A DNA stretch of 64,000 bases, taken from assembly GCF_016862195.1 (NCBI RefSeq), contig NZ_BOMM01000049.1, positions 62,001-126,000 on the forward strand, written 5' to 3'. Positions 33,739 to 40,995 of the stretch are shown piece by piece. The notes beneath the pieces are model-generated. The model saw only the letters and a program-made list of their open reading frames with translations. It did not search any database and was not told the origin of the DNA. The stretch's first letter is position 1; each line of letters opens with the position of its first letter. The translations under genes and the position numbers were made by a program. The DNA comes from Paractinoplanes ferrugineus (GTDB taxonomy: Bacteria > Actinomycetota > Actinomycetes > Mycobacteriales > Micromonosporaceae).

Positions 33739-34071
33739 TCAGGAGCCGGGGTTCGCGAGCAGGTGCGCGGACGCCTGCAACAGGTGCTCGATGGCCACGC
33801 TGGCGCGGTAGTAGTCGTGCCGGGTGTCGATCTCTCCGGCGTCCTTCCAGTCTCAGGTGCCGTCGGTCAGGGCAGGGACCTGCCAGAGGTCACCGGCCTT
33901 GTCGAGGAACAGCACACAGCCCCAGCGGTCTGCCAGCAGCGTGATGGGCTGAGTGGCGCAGGTGATCGTGCACGCGCAGCCGAACTCGTCGAACGTGAAG
34001 CGGGTCCGCTTGTAGTGCACGGGGCAGCAGCAGTCGCACGGGCGCTGCCAGGGCACCAGGTAGGTCAGCAT
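33739..34071 (-). pseudogene. Cys-rich paralogue interrupted by an in-frame TGA
   Basis: The frame from ATG 34071 runs for 72 codons to a TGA at 33855-33853 and then continues in the same frame for 37 codons to a second TGA at 33741-33739. The codons around the first TGA are T-stop-D-W-K, where the intact paralogue has H-W-D-W-R. The TGA thus replaces a tryptophan codon (TGG to TGA). The segment after it is protein-like (DTRHDYYRASVAIEHLLQAS). It is either a recent nonsense mutation, a read-through site or a sequence error. The N-terminal 72 residues may still be made. Confidence 0.6.
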
Positions 34072-34098
34072 CGTGCCTGCGTTGTGTCGAGGGGCTGG

Positions 34099-34539
34099 TC
34101 AGGGCGAGGGCGCGATAAGGCTGGTGCCGCCGGGGCCGAGGAGCTTGTCGTGCTGGACGGCGCGGGTTTCCTCGGCGGTGAGCACGTACGCCCGCAGCTG
34201 CGGTACGCCGTTGCTCCAGGCGTGGTAAAGCCGGTGCACGCCGTCGATCAGCAGTCCGGCGGGCGGGTTGTCGCCGATGCGGACCATGCCGAGCAGCACC
34301 GGCCTGGTCAGGTCGGTGCTCATTGCGTAGAGCCGGTCGAGGCCGTCCGAGGTAGGGCCGATCAGATTGACCGTGGTGCCGTCGGGGTCGTCGAGGCGGT
34401 CGAGGCCGTACGCGGCGGCCCACGCCGTGACATCCAGGGCGCGGGTGTCGCGGGGCGTGGCGTCGATCAGGGCCAGCGCGGCATCGATGTCGAACACCCA
34501 CCACGCGAAGTGGAACCACTGGGGCTGCCGGTCGGCCAT
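34099..34539 (-). CDS. Small ParB/Srx-like protein
   Basis: ATG 34539 overlaps the stop of the upstream gene and gives 146 residues. The first part has WFHFAWWVFDIDAALALIDA. The second half contains MVRIGDNPPAGLLIDGVHRL, then YHAWSNGVPQLRAYVLT, which resembles the conserved DGxHRxxA and following strand of ParB/sulfiredoxin-fold proteins. Such domains on mobile elements can bind DNA or nucleotides. The match is partial, so this is a tentative call. The longer frame to 34998 is a shadow of the next gene. Confidence 0.55.
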   Translation of the reverse strand: MADRQPQWFHFAWWVFDIDAALALIDATPRDTRALDVTAWAAAYGLDRLDDPDGTTVNLIGPTSDGLDRLYAMSTDLTRPVLLGMVRIGDNPPAGLLIDGVHRLYHAWSNGVPQLRAYVLTAEETRAVQHDKLLGPGGTSLIAPSP

Positions 34540-34943
34540 CACTCGCCTCGCCCGGCGGTGACGTTGGCGTAGATGCGAATGCATCGCAGGATCAGCTCGT
34601 GCGACGGCAACGTCAGCAGGCGTTCCCGTTTGTCCTCGCGCAGCAGGTCCCAGATGGCGACGGTGACGCTGGCGGACCAGACGTCGACCAAGACCCCGTC
34701 GATCTTGGCGTACTGCTTTTCGGCGACGATGCGCCGCAGCGTGTCGATGAGGGTCGCGTCGCCGATCGGGTGGTTGGCGTCGTCGGGCCGGGCGGCCTCC
34801 TCGTACTGGGTGAGGCAGTCCTCGCAGGTGTGGGCGCGGGGCGGGTCTCCGGTCTCCCACCGGCGGACCTTTTCGGCGGGGATCCCGCAGACGGACTGGC
34901 GCGGGTCTCGGGGATGCAGCAGGTGAGGGGTTATCGGGATCAT
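34539..34943 (-). CDS. Small element protein with Cys pairs
   Basis: The 134-residue protein has an N-terminal region with VCGIPAEKVRRWETGDPPRA and HTCEDCLTQYEEAARPDD, giving three or four Cys/His that could bind zinc, as seen in small actinobacterial plasmid proteins. The C-terminal half is helical with DTLRRIVAEKQYAKID and WSASVTVAIWDLLREDKRER. It has no recognised function. It overlaps the start of the ParB-like gene by 1 nt, so the two are expressed together. The largest palindrome of the window lies 25 nt before its ATG. Confidence 0.6.
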   Translation of the reverse strand: MIPITPHLLHPRDPRQSVCGIPAEKVRRWETGDPPRAHTCEDCLTQYEEAARPDDANHPIGDATLIDTLRRIVAEKQYAKIDGVLVDVWSASVTVAIWDLLREDKRERLLTLPSHELILRCIRIYANVTAGRGE

Positions 34944-34968
34944 CTGCTCGTGTCCTTTCGGGGACGAG

Positions 34969-35008
34969 CCGGGGCACGTTGACCCCGCGCGGGGTCAACG
35001 TGCCCCGG
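34969..35008 (-). terminator. 40-bp perfect palindrome
   Basis: The arms 34969-34988 and 34989-35008 are exact reverse complements. It lies 22 nt beyond the DUF932 stop and 25 nt before the next ATG. There is no T-run. It could act as a terminator, an mRNA-stabilising hairpin or a DNA-binding palindrome. Confidence 0.6.
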
Positions 35009-35029
35009 GCGGGTGAAGGGGTGCGGTGG

Positions 35030-36019
35030 CTAGACCTTCAGCAGGTCGAAGGCGACGAGCTTGAGATCGCCGGTGGTGCCGGTGAGCACGCGGTTGGCGC
35101 GGACCAGTTCGTTCTTGGCGGGCTGGTAGTGGTCGAGGTACTCGGTGATGGCCTGGTAGCCGGCCCACCGGCTGCCCGTGATGGCCTTCTGGGTGTCGGC
35201 CTCGGTGATCAGGTACTTCAGGGTGCCGAGCCGCTGCTTGGCGTTGCGGCGGGTGGTGTCGGAGGCGTTGTCCTTGACCGGCCACACCTGCCCGACGACC
35301 TGCTCGAACTCCCGCATGAGCAGCGGAGTGTTCAGCATCCGCTCGGCGGCCTTCTCGAAGGTGTCCATGTATTTCCACATCAGCCCGAGCGCTTCGCGGG
35401 CCTGGCTGATCTGGGAGCCGACGTTCGAGGTGTGCCGGAAGGTGTAGTGCCCGACCGCCGCCTCGAACGCGGCTCGCTGGGTGTTGGCGCACACGACCCG
35501 GATCGGGCTGGCGTCCACCCGCAGTGCGGCGGTCCCGTCGTGGCTGGTGGTGCCGATCAGGTAAAGGTCTATCCGGTCGACTCCGGCGATCTGCATCGCG
35601 TCGGGCAGCTTGAGCGTGACGAATACGCTCTTACCGCGCCGCAGACTGCCGGCCGTCTCGAAGTGGGCGCCGCCGACTTGGTCCACGAGTCGGTCGAGCA
35701 TCTCGGCGCACTGCTCGTTCTGGACCACGGTGTAGTCGGTGCCGACGATGCCCAGATACTCCGTGGCCCCGGTGACCGGGTTGCGGCGTACGGTCATCTG
35801 CTTGTCGTCAGCGGGGATGTGCACCTCGACGCCGTCGACGATGTCGATGCCGACCGTGCGGATGGTCCGGACGCCCCAGTTGCCGAGCTGGGCGGCGGCC
35901 ATGATCTCTTCGGCCTTCATGGTGTTCTGGGTGACGGTGCCGAGCCGGTGCCAGGCCGACAGTCGGGCGCTGGCGAACGCGGTACTGCCATCGGCGAATT
36001 GCTCGAGTTCGTGTGGCAC
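35030..36019 (-). CDS. DUF932 (phage/plasmid-type) protein
   Basis: The 329-residue protein has the DUF932 pattern: AWHRLGTVTQNTMKAEEIM, TGATEYLGIVGTDYTVVQNE, GGAHFETAGSLRRGKSVFVT, VVCANTQRAAFEA, and a C-terminal YLDHYQPAKNEL. DUF932 (TIGR03299-like) proteins are common on plasmids, phages and ICEs; their exact biochemical role is not known, though links to DNA repair or replication have been proposed. Length is normal. It lies alone between two hairpins, with 74 nt to the next upstream gene. Confidence 0.85.
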   Translation of the reverse strand: MPHELEQFADGSTAFASARLSAWHRLGTVTQNTMKAEEIMAAAQLGNWGVRTIRTVGIDIVDGVEVHIPADDKQMTVRRNPVTGATEYLGIVGTDYTVVQNEQCAEMLDRLVDQVGGAHFETAGSLRRGKSVFVTLKLPDAMQIAGVDRIDLYLIGTTSHDGTAALRVDASPIRVVCANTQRAAFEAAVGHYTFRHTSNVGSQISQAREALGLMWKYMDTFEKAAERMLNTPLLMREFEQVVGQVWPVKDNASDTTRRNAKQRLGTLKYLITEADTQKAITGSRWAGYQAITEYLDHYQPAKNELVRANRVLTGTTGDLKLVAFDLLKV

Positions 36020-36042
36020 GAAAGCTCCTTTCGGATACAGGT

Positions 36043-36070
36043 GCGGGGCCGAGCAGACGCTCGGCCCCGC
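36043..36070 (-). terminator. 12-bp hairpin before the DUF932 gene
   Basis: Stem 36043-36054 with 36059-36070, loop AGAC. It lies 23 nt past the upstream stop and 23 nt before the DUF932 ATG. No T-run. Confidence 0.55.
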
Positions 36071-36092
36071 GATGGAATGAGTGGGTGGTCAG

Positions 36093-36647
36093 TCAGGGCT
36101 GAGGGGTGCGGTCTTCGTCGGCCGGCATCCTGGCCGTCGGGAAGGCGAACGCGATCGGTGCTTCGGCGACCTGGGCGAGGCGGCCGGTGGACGTCAGGAG
36201 CAGGCAGCAGTTGAGGACAGCGGCCGTGCCGAGGTGACGGCCGGTCGCAGCCGTGATGCCTCGGGCGATCTCGTACGGTTTTATCGGCTGGCCGGGGTTG
36301 GCGGCGCAGTAGGCGCTGACCAGGTCAGCCGACGCCGCATCGACCTGGCTGTCGCCTTTGGCCAAGGCCACACCGCCGTCGTGGCGGTGCACGAGGTCCG
36401 CCAGTTCCAGCAAGGGCAGCCGCCGTAGCACGATGCGCAGCGCGAGCCCCGTGCGCGCGGCCAGTTGCTCCGGCGTTACGGAGCCACGGTCGGGCATCGC
36501 GCGCATGATCTGCGCCGACTCGTTGTCTAGCGGGTCGTACGGCTGCCGAGGACCGTCGCCCGGCGGCGTGTGGTGTTGCCCGGTGCTGCCGACTACTGCG
36601 GGTCGGTCGGCCGGTGCGCCGGAACCGGCTCCGGGGAGGTCGGTCAT
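36093..36647 (-). CDS. Winged-helix protein, short paralogue
   Basis: The 184-residue protein has a disordered Pro/Gly-rich start (1-40), a winged-helix domain (ESAQIMRAMPDRGSVTPEQL, ARTGLALRIVLRRLPLLELA) and a C-terminal domain (PIKPYEIARGITAATGRHLG, then FAFP). The C-terminal domain is shared with the 455-residue protein encoded next to it (MTPQEIATAISAKLGG, ending FVFP). The two are probably paralogues that bind DNA. Either could be the regulator of the repeated CTGACAG motif, but this is inference. Confidence 0.6.
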   Translation of the reverse strand: MTDLPGAGSGAPADRPAVVGSTGQHHTPPGDGPRQPYDPLDNESAQIMRAMPDRGSVTPEQLAARTGLALRIVLRRLPLLELADLVHRHDGGVALAKGDSQVDAASADLVSAYCAANPGQPIKPYEIARGITAATGRHLGTAAVLNCCLLLTSTGRLAQVAEAPIAFAFPTARMPADEDRTPQP

Positions 36648-36674
36648 GGATGTTGCTCCTCCCGTGGAACGGGT

Positions 36675-36706
36675 GCGGGGCCGGGCGCATGTGCGCTCGG
36701 CCCCGC
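36675..36706 (-). terminator. Hairpin before the short winged-helix gene
   Basis: GCGGGGCCG (36675-36683) pairs with CGGCCCCGC (36698-36706), with an inner GCGCA/TGCGC stem. It is 15 nt after the upstream stop and 27 nt before the ATG at 36647. Confidence 0.55.
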
Positions 36707-36720
36707 GAGGTTGGAATCGG

Positions 36721-38088
36721 TCAGGACTGCTGGGCGTCGCCGGTGTCCTGGTTGTTGTCGGTCTGCTCGGCCTGGTCGTCGCCCGCGCCGTCGCCGTGGC
36801 CGTTCTGCTCGGCTTCCGTCTCGGCGTCGCCGGTGTCGTCGTTGACGACGGGCTTCGGGAAGACGAAGGTCAGCGGCGCTTCGGAGACCAACAGGATGTT
36901 GCCCGCGGCGGCGGCCTTGGTGCAGTTGTTGCGCACCGCGCCGGAGCTGACGTTGCGACCGCCCAGCTTCGCGCTGATCGCGGTGGCGATCTCCTGCGGA
37001 GTCATCGGCCGGCCGGGGCGGGCGGCCAGCTCGGCGACGGTCAGCCGCTCCAACTCGCCGCGCTGGAAGGGCTGGTTGCCGTCGGCGTTGGCGGTCGCGT
37101 CGCTGCGGTGCCCCACGGTGCTCGGGGTGTTGTTCAGCGTGCGCGGGGGCAGCCGGTTAGGCAGTTTCACGGCGTGGACCTCGTCGTCCGGGCCGAGGAT
37201 GTTCAGGGTTCCGTCGGTGCGGATCAGGCTCTGTACCGCCGCGACGGCGGCCGGGGTGCTCATAACACCGCGGATCACCTGGAAGCACAGGCCGCAGCGC
37301 GGCGGCTCCGGGTTCGGGTCGACCTCGGATGCCTTGGTCGGCCCGGCGATCCACCGCTCCGGCTGGCCCGTCTTGGGCGGCAGGCGACGGGCGGCGTCGG
37401 CCTGCTGCATCGCGTCCAGCAGCCGGATGGTGGTGGGGTGGCTGATGCCGCTCTCGGCGACGATCATGTCGACGGTCGCGCCGTCGTCGCCGAATTCGGC
37501 CAGGACACCCTTGATGGCCATGACCTTGCGGTCGCCGGGACGGGGCGGTGCAACGACCGTACGCGGTTCGCCCGTGGCCGGGGCGTCCGTGTCCTCCTTA
37601 TCATCCTGGTCCTGATCCTCATCGCCGTCGTCCTCATCGCCGTCGTCCTCGTCACCGTCGCCGTCACCGTCGGACGTGGCCTGCTCGCCGGTGGCCTCGT
37701 CGCTGGAGTCACCGGTTTCCGTAGGCTGGCTGTCGTCGTCGCCGGTCGGCGAACTCTCGTCGCTGGCTGCCTCGTCGGCCGGGTCGGAGTCCGGCTCGTC
37801 CGCCGGCTCGTCCGGGCCAGCGGTGTTCTCGTCGGCGATGTCGGCCGCGTCCAGCGCGGCGGCGGTGTCGTCCGACGGGGCCCAGCGGGCGGGCGTGCCC
37901 TCGGCCGCGTCGCCGCCGAGGTCGATCTCGACGATCAGACCGGCGTCGGCCAGGGTCCGGATGGCCTTGTCGGTGGTGGACCGGGCCTTGCCCGACTTCT
38001 CGGACAGTTCGTGGACGTTGCCCTGGCCGAGTTCGGCCAGCGCCTTGAGGACGGCCTGTGTGGCAGGCGTCAGGGACTGCAATTCCAT
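36721..38088 (-). CDS. Two-domain winged-helix protein with acidic linker
   Basis: From ATG 38088 (GAGGGA upstream) the protein has 455 residues. The N-terminus is a MarR-like winged helix (TPATQAVLKALAELGQGNVH, SGKARSTTDKAIRTLADAGL). Residues about 70-165 are a very acidic low-complexity linker. A second winged helix follows (KGVLAEFGDDGATVDMIVAE, SGISHPTTIRLLDAMQQADA), then a CGLC pair and a C-terminal domain shared with the neighbouring paralogue. It probably binds DNA as a structural or regulatory protein of the element. The linker is encoded by a tandem repeat (37618-37662). Confidence 0.65.
   Translation of the reverse strand: MELQSLTPATQAVLKALAELGQGNVHELSEKSGKARSTTDKAIRTLADAGLIVEIDLGGDAAEGTPARWAPSDDTAAALDAADIADENTAGPDEPADEPDSDPADEAASDESSPTGDDDSQPTETGDSSDEATGEQATSDGDGDGDEDDGDEDDGDEDQDQDDKEDTDAPATGEPRTVVAPPRPGDRKVMAIKGVLAEFGDDGATVDMIVAESGISHPTTIRLLDAMQQADAARRLPPKTGQPERWIAGPTKASEVDPNPEPPRCGLCFQVIRGVMSTPAAVAAVQSLIRTDGTLNILGPDDEVHAVKLPNRLPPRTLNNTPSTVGHRSDATANADGNQPFQRGELERLTVAELAARPGRPMTPQEIATAISAKLGGRNVSSGAVRNNCTKAAAAGNILLVSEAPLTFVFPKPVVNDDTGDAETEAEQNGHGDGAGDDQAEQTDNNQDTGDAQQS
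37618..37662 (-). repeat. 15-bp tandem repeat inside the acidic linker
   Basis: CTCATCGCCGTCGTC occurs twice in a row (37618-37632, 37633-37647), followed by a third degenerate unit. It encodes repeated Asp/Glu/Gly residues. It can expand or contract by slippage without breaking the frame. Confidence 0.7.
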
Positions 38089-38120
38089 GGGGTTTCCCTC
38101 CTCGGGAATAAGGGGTGACG

Positions 38121-38144
38121 CCCCGGCACCGGACGGTGCTGGGG
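38121..38144 (-). terminator. 10-bp hairpin before the two-domain winged-helix gene
   Basis: 38121-38130 pairs with 38135-38144 (one G-T wobble), loop GGAC. It is 32 nt before the ATG at 38088 and 83 nt after the upstream stop. Confidence 0.5.
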
Positions 38145-38226
38145 GTGGTTCTCGACGGCGCGTGCGACCAACGGGTGGCAACGCGCGAGTCGAGGGGTGA
38201 ACGCCCGGCGCGATGGGCCGGGGTGA

Positions 38227-38814
38227 TCAGCGGCGGGAGATCCGGCGTTCGCCGGTGGCCCGTAGGTGGTAGAGGCGGTCCTCGACGCGGTCGCGGTAGA
38301 TCCCGGCGAGGCCGTGGGCCAGGCGAACGGGGCCGGGGAACTCGGCGGGGTCGAGTTCGACGTCGGCCGTGTTGATCTGTGCCTTCACGGCTCGTCCGGC
38401 GATCTGCTGCTTGCGCAGGTATTCGTGGTGTGGTAGCACGATCAGGACGGTGTCGCCGGGGTTGACGTAGCGGCGCCGGACCGGCTGCACGGGGTTCGTC
38501 GCGACGTGGCCGGTGCGGTCGGGGTCGGTGATGAGCCGGTCGAGGTGAATGCGCGCACCTTGGTAGTCGCTGATGTGGCCGCTGATCTCGTCGAGCGTGC
38601 TGGCCAGCATCGTGGGCGAGCCGGTCAGGTCGTCGCCGTTGATGAGCAGGGTCCGGAACTCGTCCACCGCCGTGAGCAGCACCTCGCGGGTGAGGCGCAG
38701 TTGATCGGCGGATGCCGGGAAGGCTGCTGCGGCCGGGACGGGATCGGCGGCGTGCTGATCGAGGGTCCGGCCGGTGGTCCGGACGATCCACCTCTCCACC
38801 AGGTCGAGGTACAT
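38227..38814 (-). CDS. Hypothetical element protein
   Basis: ATG 38814 with AAAGGAG upstream gives 195 residues. The N-terminal half is helical (MYLDLVERWIVRTTGRTLDQ, then LRLTREVLLTAVDEFRTLLI and STLDEISGHISDYQGA). The C-terminal half contains beta strands (YVNPGDTVLIVLPHHEYLRK) and a basic tail. No domain is recognised. A hairpin lies close upstream. The position among small element genes suggests a role in maintenance or transfer, nothing more. Confidence 0.6.
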   Translation of the reverse strand: MYLDLVERWIVRTTGRTLDQHAADPVPAAAAFPASADQLRLTREVLLTAVDEFRTLLINGDDLTGSPTMLASTLDEISGHISDYQGARIHLDRLITDPDRTGHVATNPVQPVRRRYVNPGDTVLIVLPHHEYLRKQQIAGRAVKAQINTADVELDPAEFPGPVRLAHGLAGIYRDRVEDRLYHLRATGERRISRR

Positions 38815-38847
38815 CACGGGTCTCCTTTCACATGGTGCGGGCACGCC

Positions 38848-38882
38848 GAAGACCGGTCACAGCGGAGCTGCGGCCGGTCTTC
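38848..38882 (-). terminator. Hairpin before the 38227-38814 gene
   Basis: GAAGACCGG (38848-38856) pairs with CCGGTCTTC (38874-38882), with an inner CAGC/GCTG stem. It is 23 nt past the upstream stop and 33 nt before the ATG. Confidence 0.55.
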
Positions 38883-38904
38883 GAGGCGCGGTGGATGGGG
38901 TGGG

Positions 38905-39606
38905 TCAGGCGATGGCGACGGCGCACAGCCGTGCGCGGTTGTGCAGGGTGCGCAGGTACATGCACGCCTCGTTGAGGAACCGGAGCCGATCGGCTGCGGT
39001 GTCGGTGGCGGGCCGCATGATGCGTCCGTCAGTGGTGATCAGCGCGTCGCCGACGAGGGCGGCTCGCCAGTAGAGGCCCGCGTAGGTGGCCTCGCCGGCC
39101 TGGTAGAGCGACAGCTCGTACGGGTCGAAGAGATGGCCGCCGTTGAAGGCGAGCATCGCCAGGACGCGGGGCTGCTGCTCGAAGCGGCGACGGGCTTCGG
39201 CCAGGCTGACCTTGTTCGGGTCGGCGTGGTGCTGCGCGAGGAAGTCCTCCCAGAGCCGGGCGGGCTTGGTCGTGGCGTTGATGTGGTAGTTCCAGGCGCG
39301 CCAGCGGGCGGTGGCCTCGTTCGCGGCGATCATGGACATGCCGGGCAGGTCGAGGCGGCTCTTGCGGCCTCCGGCGGCGAGGGTGATGGCGCCGAACTTG
39401 CGGGCGGCGTCGAGCAGGTAGTAGCCGAGGAACCGGGTGAGCCAGCCGATGAACTTGCGGTGCCGCACGCGGAACCGGCGGGCGGGGGTGCCGTTGGCGT
39501 TCATGAGGTCGTTGACCTTCTCGCTGGCGGCGAACCAGTCGGCGTCGTCGCCGGGGTTGAAGCAGACGGTGACGATCTGGTCGGTGAGCGGCGTGGGCCT
39601 GGGCAT
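38905..39606 (-). CDS. Hypothetical element protein with operator region upstream
   Basis: From ATG 39606 (GGGAG upstream) the protein has 233 residues. The body is mixed (IVTVCFNPGDDADWFAASEK, FLGYYLLDAARKFGAI, NEATARWRAWNYHINATTKP) with an aromatic-rich C-terminal half (FNGGHLFDPYELSLYQAGEA). No domain is known to me. The region upstream (39607-39931) is free of genes and holds five copies of the CTGACAG-type motif, so this gene is probably under that control. The longer frame to 39858 has a random-looking N-terminus. Confidence 0.6.
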   Translation of the reverse strand: MPRPTPLTDQIVTVCFNPGDDADWFAASEKVNDLMNANGTPARRFRVRHRKFIGWLTRFLGYYLLDAARKFGAITLAAGGRKSRLDLPGMSMIAANEATARWRAWNYHINATTKPARLWEDFLAQHHADPNKVSLAEARRRFEQQPRVLAMLAFNGGHLFDPYELSLYQAGEATYAGLYWRAALVGDALITTDGRIMRPATDTAADRLRFLNEACMYLRTLHNRARLCAVAIA

Positions 39607-39848
39607 GGCGGTGCTCCCTTCGCGAAGCGGGTTGGGGTTGGTGGTGCCGGGGGTGGTGCCACCGGATCGCGGCGTCTGGACCGGCGGGAAACTGCCGAAA
39701 GGAATGCGCGGGGGGCAGATCACGAGCCGACCGAAGAGGTGGGCAAGGGGTGAGCTGGGCCGGGCGCGGCAGTCCCGCGAGGCGGGTCGAGACGGGCGGC
39801 GGTGCGAACAAAAAGGAAAGAGAAGAAGCTGCACCGTAGCTTCGTGAT

Positions 39849-39935
39849 CTGACAGCACCGCCTCTGTCAGGATTCGCGATCATGCCCGTGACCTGGGCTG
39901 ACAGATCCTGGTGTGGAGCTGTCAGCGCTTGTCAG
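39849..39935. promoter_or_regulatory. Cluster of CTGACAG/CTGTCAG motifs (site A)
   Basis: CTGACAG at 39849-39855 and CTGTCAG at 39864-39870 form one inverted pair. CTGACAG at 39898-39904 and CTGTCAG at 39919-39925 form another, and TTGTCAG lies at 39929-39935. They sit upstream of the minus-strand gene starting at 39606. Similar clusters occur at 40891, 47505, 49363 and 51080. Confidence 0.6.
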
Positions 39936-40789
39936 GGCAGGAAAACGCCGTCGCCGTAGTTGGGGTTGGCTGCCAGGGCTTCGCCGTGATCGCTGGGTAG
40001 CTCGGTGAGTGCCACCCGGCTCGTGGTGCCGCGGGCAAGCCAGACGCGGGCGGCGGGATCGGCGGCGTGGGTGGCGGTGGCGACCGGGACGCCAGTGTGC
40101 TGGCCGGGCAGCAGCCGGTGCAGATGTTCTTCACGTTGCTCGCTGCCGAGCCAGAACAGCACCGGATATCGGGTGCCACCACTGTCCCGGATGAACGTTC
40201 CGTACTTCGCGAGTTTCGCCACGACCCGGCTACCGAGAGCTTCGCTGCCGGTATCGGTCTCCAGAAAGAACCCGACCGTGACACCGCCGGCGGTCCAGAG
40301 GCCGTGCCCGTCAGCGGTGACCTTTCGGAACTGGTTGTGGGTGACCTGCTCGGACCACCACCGGTCGAGCCGGGCGTCGTCGTGCCGGCGGGCGTGCTCG
40401 CTCAGACGCACGAAGAACTCGTTGGTCAGCACGAGGTGGGTCAGATGCGGGTTTGCCGACAGCCGTTGCACGGTCTGGTTGCTTGATCGGGCGGTGGGCT
40501 CGGGCCGTTGGTGGGCGGCGGCTTGGAAGCGGTGTCCGTTGTGGCCGAGCGTCCAGTGCCACGGCTGGCTGCCGCCGCCGTCGCGGGAGAACCGGAACCG
40601 TTCGATCAGGCCGAGGGCGGCCAGCTCGTTGAGCCGGATCTGGCAGGTGCGCCGCGCGGTGAACAGCAGGCGGTGGATCTGGCCGGTGGTCAGGACCTGG
40701 TGGTCGTCGAGGAGCTGGAGCAGGAGCCGGTCACGGCTGGTGATGTGGGGATAGATGGACAGCAGGCTGGCCGTGCGAGAGAGCGGCAT
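39932..40789 (-). CDS. Replication-relaxation family protein
   Basis: ATG 40789 gives 285 residues. The N-terminus is a winged helix (ITSRDRLLLQLLDDHQVLTT, GQIHRLLFTARRTCQIRLNE, LAALGLIERF) and the rest has a nuclease-like beta core (HLVLTNEFFVRLSEHARRHD, VGFFLETDTGSEALG, YPVLFWLGSEQREEHLHRLL). This matches the replication-relaxation family (PF13814), found on actinobacterial ICEs and plasmids beside transfer genes. It is thought to act in initiation of replication or transfer. It precedes the VirD4-like gene in reverse order on the same strand and has a motif copy 100 nt upstream. Confidence 0.8.
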   Translation of the reverse strand: MPLSRTASLLSIYPHITSRDRLLLQLLDDHQVLTTGQIHRLLFTARRTCQIRLNELAALGLIERFRFSRDGGGSQPWHWTLGHNGHRFQAAAHQRPEPTARSSNQTVQRLSANPHLTHLVLTNEFFVRLSEHARRHDDARLDRWWSEQVTHNQFRKVTADGHGLWTAGGVTVGFFLETDTGSEALGSRVVAKLAKYGTFIRDSGGTRYPVLFWLGSEQREEHLHRLLPGQHTGVPVATATHAADPAARVWLARGTTSRVALTELPSDHGEALAANPNYGDGVFLP

Positions 40790-40890
40790 AGACGTCACCC
40801 CCGGTGGGAGAAGGACACCCTGTAGGGAGTCTGGACGTGTGGATCTTGACATTGGGGTCGCCGGTGGCCGGGTTTGCCCAGCTCAGGTAC

Positions 40891-40980
40891 CTGACAGGCG
40901 ACGGACAGGGGGCTCGTCTGGGGTCTCGTGTCGCAGACACCCCCAAACGAGCCCCCGATGCCGCACCCGGACGAGCCCCC
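40891..40980. promoter_or_regulatory. CTGACAG copy and GGGGGCTCGT inverted/direct repeats
   Basis: CTGACAG is at 40891-40897. GGGGGCTCGT (40908-40917) is inverted at 40947-40956, and that inverted copy is repeated directly at 40971-40980. The stretch lies between the VirD4-like gene end (40996) and the replication-relaxation gene start (40789), so it may combine a terminator and a promoter region. Confidence 0.5.
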
Positions 40981-40995
40981 GAACGCAGCCGGTGG

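Noticed and set aside
34979-36214. Plus-strand ORF of 411 codons opposite the DUF932 gene
   Set aside because: It is the mirror of a clear DUF932 protein and begins inside the 40-bp palindrome. It has the Gly/Val/Asp-rich composition of an antisense shadow.
33283-38882. Hairpins as copies of one mobile repeat element
   Set aside because: Their sequences differ from each other. Only position and structure are shared, so they are not a repeat family.
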